Shown here: piece by piece, positions 13,622 through 15,727 of the stretch | How positions within the stretch are numbered: the first letter of the stretch is position 1 | How the letters are laid out: each line of letters begins with the position of its first letter | NCBI GenBank assembly: GCA_020026285.1 | Contig: JAHHQS010000091.1 | Span: 1-15,727, forward strand | Length of the DNA: 15,727 bases | Direction of reading: 5' to 3' | Source of the DNA: Parabacteroides sp. | GTDB taxonomy: Bacteria > Bacteroidota > Bacteroidia > Bacteroidales > Tannerellaceae | Notes under the pieces: generated by a model | What the model saw: the letters and a program-made list of their open reading frames with translations, nothing else | Told to the model about the DNA's origin: nothing | The model's database searches: none | Made by a program: the position numbers and the translations under genes

Positions 13622-13910
13622 ATTCAGAGATATTGCGGTGTAGAGCATCGTTAAGCTCAGCTTTTTGGATGTTAAATTCTCTGTCTATTGCCTGGTCGAA
13701 GAAGAAGCCCATTCTTGCTTCATCTTCGTTTATTTCTGTTCCAAGATGGGTTTTCCTTTTGTGATGAATGTTATGGAGTGTGGACATGTCCTTGAAATTA
13801 TGGAACAAGAATCTAATGAAGACGCGAAGTTGTTCTTCTGTACATGAATGATTGTCATCAATCTGGATGTGTTTTGAATCCTCTGTAACGAATTTCTTGT
13901 AGTATGACAT
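13596..13910 (-). CDS. Hypothetical protein encoded against the plus-strand block
   Basis: A 104-residue protein read opposite to its neighbours. It starts MSYYKKFVTEDSKHIQID and is rich in His, Phe and acidic residues, with likely helices EEQLRVFIRFLFHNFKDM (about 25-42) and FFDQAIDREFNIQKAELNDALH (about 69-90). No membrane segment or known domain is visible. It converges on the 13232 gene with a 26-bp overlap and diverges from the 13983 gene across a 72-bp AT-rich gap that may hold back-to-back promoters. A reversed gene at the end of a lysogeny block is typical of a separately acquired and expressed gene (moron), which is inference. Confidence 0.52.
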   Translation of the reverse strand: MSYYKKFVTEDSKHIQIDDNHSCTEEQLRVFIRFLFHNFKDMSTLHNIHHKRKTHLGTEINEDEARMGFFFDQAIDREFNIQKAELNDALHRNISEFMNDTLQE

Positions 13911-13982
13911 AGATATGAATTAAATATTAAACGTGATAAAGATAAAGAAAGGTATAACAACGAACTTTTTAACTTTTGGAAA

Positions 13983-14321
13983 ATGGACGCGAATTTTGAT
14001 GAAATGATGGCTTCCCTTTGTGGGGAAAGTTGCTTTATGGACGAGCTGAAGGCTGCCGCCTTTGAAGTGTTGTTGTTAAATCCGGGTATTGAACAGGGAG
14101 ACTGGTCCAGTAACCTTGTAGAGAATTACCCGACGGAAGTAGTGGACGCATTAGGCACAAGTCCTGAAGAAGTGTTCGCTGCATTGGCTGACCTTTGGGA
14201 TGATGTTTACTTTGACCCTGCTACTGGGATGGAAAAGAGTTTTTCCGACTGGGCTCAAACCTTTTGTAATGAAAAGGCTACGGATTTATACTATGCCCTT
14301 GTAGAAGCTAAAAAAGGTTAG
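13983..14321 (+). CDS. Highly acidic protein, 112 aa, unknown
   Basis: A 112-residue acidic protein with about 23 Asp/Glu, five Lys and no Arg. It starts MDANFDEMMASLCGESCF and contains DELKAAAFEVLLLNPGIEQGDW, ENYPTEVVDALG and LWDDVYFDP; its C-terminal helix ends in YYALVEAKKG. It should be mainly helical and soluble. The strong negative charge and small size recall DNA-mimic inhibitors such as antirestriction proteins, but I see no sequence match to a named one. It is the last plus-strand gene, with a terminator hairpin about 120 bp downstream. Base composition here is less AT-rich than the lysogeny block. Confidence 0.6.
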   Translation: MDANFDEMMASLCGESCFMDELKAAAFEVLLLNPGIEQGDWSSNLVENYPTEVVDALGTSPEEVFAALADLWDDVYFDPATGMEKSFSDWAQTFCNEKATDLYYALVEAKKG

Positions 14322-14441
14322 TTGTCCGAATGTTGTCCACAATTATCTAAGTCTCTCATAATAAGGGGTAGTTGGCTGCGGCGCAGGCTGCTATTGAAGA
14401 AACTTTATAATTAGTAGATTACTAACTTATAAAAATATAAA

Positions 14442-14486
14442 GGCGGTAAGTTCTGATTTTTCAGAGCTTGCCGCCTAATTTTTTTT
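14442..14486 (+). terminator. Strong intrinsic terminator, possibly bidirectional
   Basis: GGCGGTAAGTTCTGA (14442-14456), a TTTT loop and TCAGAGCTTGCCGCC (14461-14475) form a 15-bp stem with two G-T wobbles. TAATTTTTTTT follows. An A-rich run precedes the stem, so it could also stop minus-strand transcription coming from the esterase genes. It separates the converging phage and host units. Confidence 0.8.
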
Positions 14487-14519
14487 AATTAAGTCCTTTA
14501 AATTTTTAATTAAGTCCTT
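14482..14519. repeat. 17-bp direct repeat, candidate element edge
   Basis: TTTTTAATTAAGTCCTT occurs at 14482-14498 and 14503-14519 with a 21-bp period; a looser copy of the end (GTCCTTTGG) follows near 14533. The repeat lies in the 241-bp non-coding gap between the last phage-like gene and the probable host genes. It could be integrase arm sites, an attachment region or a simple slippage duplication; none can be proved here. The rest of this gap (14322-14441) shows only a TTAGTA/TACTAA dyad at 14411-14425. Confidence 0.6.
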
Positions 14520-14562
14520 GAAAACTCCTTGCGTCCTTTGGTTGAGACATAAGTTGTTATTC

Positions 14563-14805
14563 TCACTTTTGAGAAGGCAGTAATGCATTAAGTTTGTCAT
14601 CCCGAACCACTTTCGGTTGAGATTTGCCCGCTAAAATCAGAATTTTCTTGCCGTTGCGGTAGATATGAAGCTGACGGCTGCGTACTACAGCAGTCAGCGT
14701 TTCATCCTCTTGTAGGGCAAGTAAAATGGAATGGTAAACACCATTTGGCTCAAACAACTTCTTCTGAAGGTGAGAGCACATATTTGTTGTATCAATTGTC
14801 ATCAT
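14563..14805 (-). CDS. Short host-type protein, possibly truncated
   Basis: An 80-residue ORF starting MMTIDTTNMCSHLQKKLF. It has a helix (YHSILLALQEDETLTAVV) and a strand pair (RQLHIYRNGKKILILAG), then a polar end (LNALLPSQK). The even helix-strand-strand order looks like the beginning of a larger alpha/beta domain, so the gene may be cut short at the element edge. I do not recognise the family. It overlaps the end of the esterase gene by 14 bp. In the form lacking the 23-bp duplication, the esterase stop would have overlapped its ATG directly, indicating an old operon. Confidence 0.55.
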   Translation of the reverse strand: MMTIDTTNMCSHLQKKLFEPNGVYHSILLALQEDETLTAVVRSRQLHIYRNGKKILILAGKSQPKVVRDDKLNALLPSQK

Positions 14806-15652
14806 AACTCGTCAATCTCTGTGAATCTATTGCGTCAATCTCTGTGAATCTATTGAATGTCCTACCTTCACGAGTAACTTTCTCGAAAAACATTTTCTCA
14901 GGGCGCACCCAATAGGCTTTAGCTCCGTATAGGGCTTGGTAAACAACCATACGCTCTTGAGTCTCGCTGTCGAAGGCTGAATGGATGTACTTGTATTTAC
15001 CTCCTTTGAAGTGTATGAAGTATCGTTCTTTCTTTGTCTGATAGGTGAGAAGCATCTTTTCTATGAGAGGAATATACCAGGTTTTAACCTCATCTGCTGT
15101 CGGTGTATGAGCTCCCGGAAAGTGATAGGCGTTATTATAATGTTCCAAGAAAGTGGGTTCAAAGTGGGCGAGACTGTCGTGCTCACCGAAGATACCCCAT
15201 ACCTTATCCTTATAATAAGGATTGGTGTAGTCGAACTGATGTTCTTCCAGTTCTGCAAACTCGTCAATCAACGAATCGTCGATAATGAAATGCTGATTGC
15301 CATCGGCGCGTGGTGATTTATACTTATGTTCTCCAATACGTTCTTTCAAGAACTCCGTCGTCTTAAAATATGGATTGCCTAATAAAGCTGGAACTCCTAT
15401 GAGGGGTGACACTATCTGCGCATAGAATGAACCGCAACTATTGCCTATAAGCAAGTCAGGATTTTCCTTGTCACATAATTCACGAATCACTTTCAATGCC
15501 TCTTTGGGATGAATAGGCAAATCGGGAGTGAGCACTCGTACATTCCGATTTTTCTCACGTTGATAGGTTGGCTCAAAAGACTCTCTCAGAGTTTTTGCTG
15601 GTATGCAGCTTCCGCTCGCAAAGAATCCGTGTAGAAATATAATCGTTTTCAT
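14792..15652 (-). CDS. YqiA/YcfP-like alpha/beta hydrolase fused to DUF1653
   Basis: A 286-residue protein. Residues 1-~195 are an alpha/beta hydrolase of the YqiA/YcfP esterase type: IIFLHGFFASG (oxyanion side), the nucleophile elbow GNSCGS (Ser in G-x-S-x-G), Asp in FGEHDSLAH and His in FPGAHTPTADEV, so the catalytic triad is intact. Residues ~205-275 are DUF1653: YFIHFKGGKYKYIHSAFDSET, VVYQALYG and YWVRPEKMFFE. The start at 15652 (MKTIIFLHGF) fits the family; an in-frame Met at 15682 would add ten Lys/Tyr-rich residues. The last residues (after FTEID) are altered by a 23-bp tandem duplication. It probably acts on a small ester substrate in the cytoplasm; the substrate is unknown. Confidence 0.85.
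   Translation of the reverse strand: MKTIIFLHGFFASGSCIPAKTLRESFEPTYQREKNRNVRVLTPDLPIHPKEALKVIRELCDKENPDLLIGNSCGSFYAQIVSPLIGVPALLGNPYFKTTEFLKERIGEHKYKSPRADGNQHFIIDDSLIDEFAELEEHQFDYTNPYYKDKVWGIFGEHDSLAHFEPTFLEHYNNAYHFPGAHTPTADEVKTWYIPLIEKMLLTYQTKKERYFIHFKGGKYKYIHSAFDSETQERMVVYQALYGAKAYWVRPEKMFFEKVTREGRTFNRFTEIDAIDSQRLTSYDDN
14810..14855. repeat. Perfect 23-bp tandem duplication inside the esterase C-terminus
   Basis: Two identical 23-bp units sit head to tail at 14810-14832 and 14833-14855. Because 23 is not a multiple of three, the second unit shifts the frame of the esterase gene. With one unit the protein would end FTEIDEL; with two it ends FTEIDAIDSQRLTSYDDN. The repeat is a likely slipped-strand product and could be gained or lost easily. 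Confidence 0.95.
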
Positions 15653-15727
15653 TTTTTTATAATGCTTTTTATTATATAACAAAAATGTGTCCTAAGTACA
15701 TTGTTCCAATGAAAAGCAGGACGAGTT

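Noticed and set aside
14411..14425. TTAGTA-GAT-TACTAA dyad as an attachment core
   Set aside because: Short and AT-rich with no second copy visible in the window; it cannot be supported.

Overview
The window looks like the early/control region of a temperate phage (prophage) in a Bacteroidales host such as Bacteroides, Phocaeicola or Parabacteroides, followed at the right by a few probable host genes. The reasons are: AT-rich DNA with A-rich leaders instead of strong Shine-Dalgarno sites; a near-perfect Bacteroides-type -7 box (TAnnTTTG) in the control region; phage families common in this order (DUF4494, DUF1064, a Lin1244/Lin1753-type (DUF4373) initiator with a DnaC-like loader, Gp49/crAss001_48); and an S24-type repressor. 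No capsid, tail, lysis or integrase gene is visible, so only part of the element is present.

Layout. (1) 9173 down to 1, minus strand: one tightly packed early operon. It begins with small control-type proteins (9173 to 8124) and passes into a recombination cassette: SMC/SbcC-like ATPase, RecT annealase, MBL-fold hydrolase and HU. It continues through conserved phage proteins of unknown role and ends with replication initiation genes (DUF1064 nuclease-like, DUF4373 initiator, DnaC-like loader). (2) 9174-9323: the lysogeny switch, with an 11-bp inverted repeat on either side of the probable early promoter and two facing TATATTTG boxes. (3) 9324-13621, plus strand: the S24 repressor, then a string of small accessory genes rich in membrane proteins. 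Within this are two gene pairs, each joining a small Cas2/SinR-like protein to a two-transmembrane-helix protein, in opposite gene orders. A wrecked HTH regulator gene lies between them. (4) 13596-14321: an antisense gene of unknown function and a very acidic protein. (5) 14322-14562: non-coding DNA with a strong terminator hairpin and a 17-bp direct repeat, a candidate edge of the element. (6) 14563-15652, minus strand: probable host genes, a YqiA/YcfP-like esterase fused to DUF1653 and a short following ORF. A perfect 23-bp tandem duplication has frameshifted the esterase C-terminus.

Working model (inference): the repressor holds the early operon off in the lysogen, while the plus-strand genes behind it are expressed and probably supply lysogenic conversion or superinfection-exclusion functions. 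The repeated Cas2-like + two-TM pair is the best candidate for an undescribed system.
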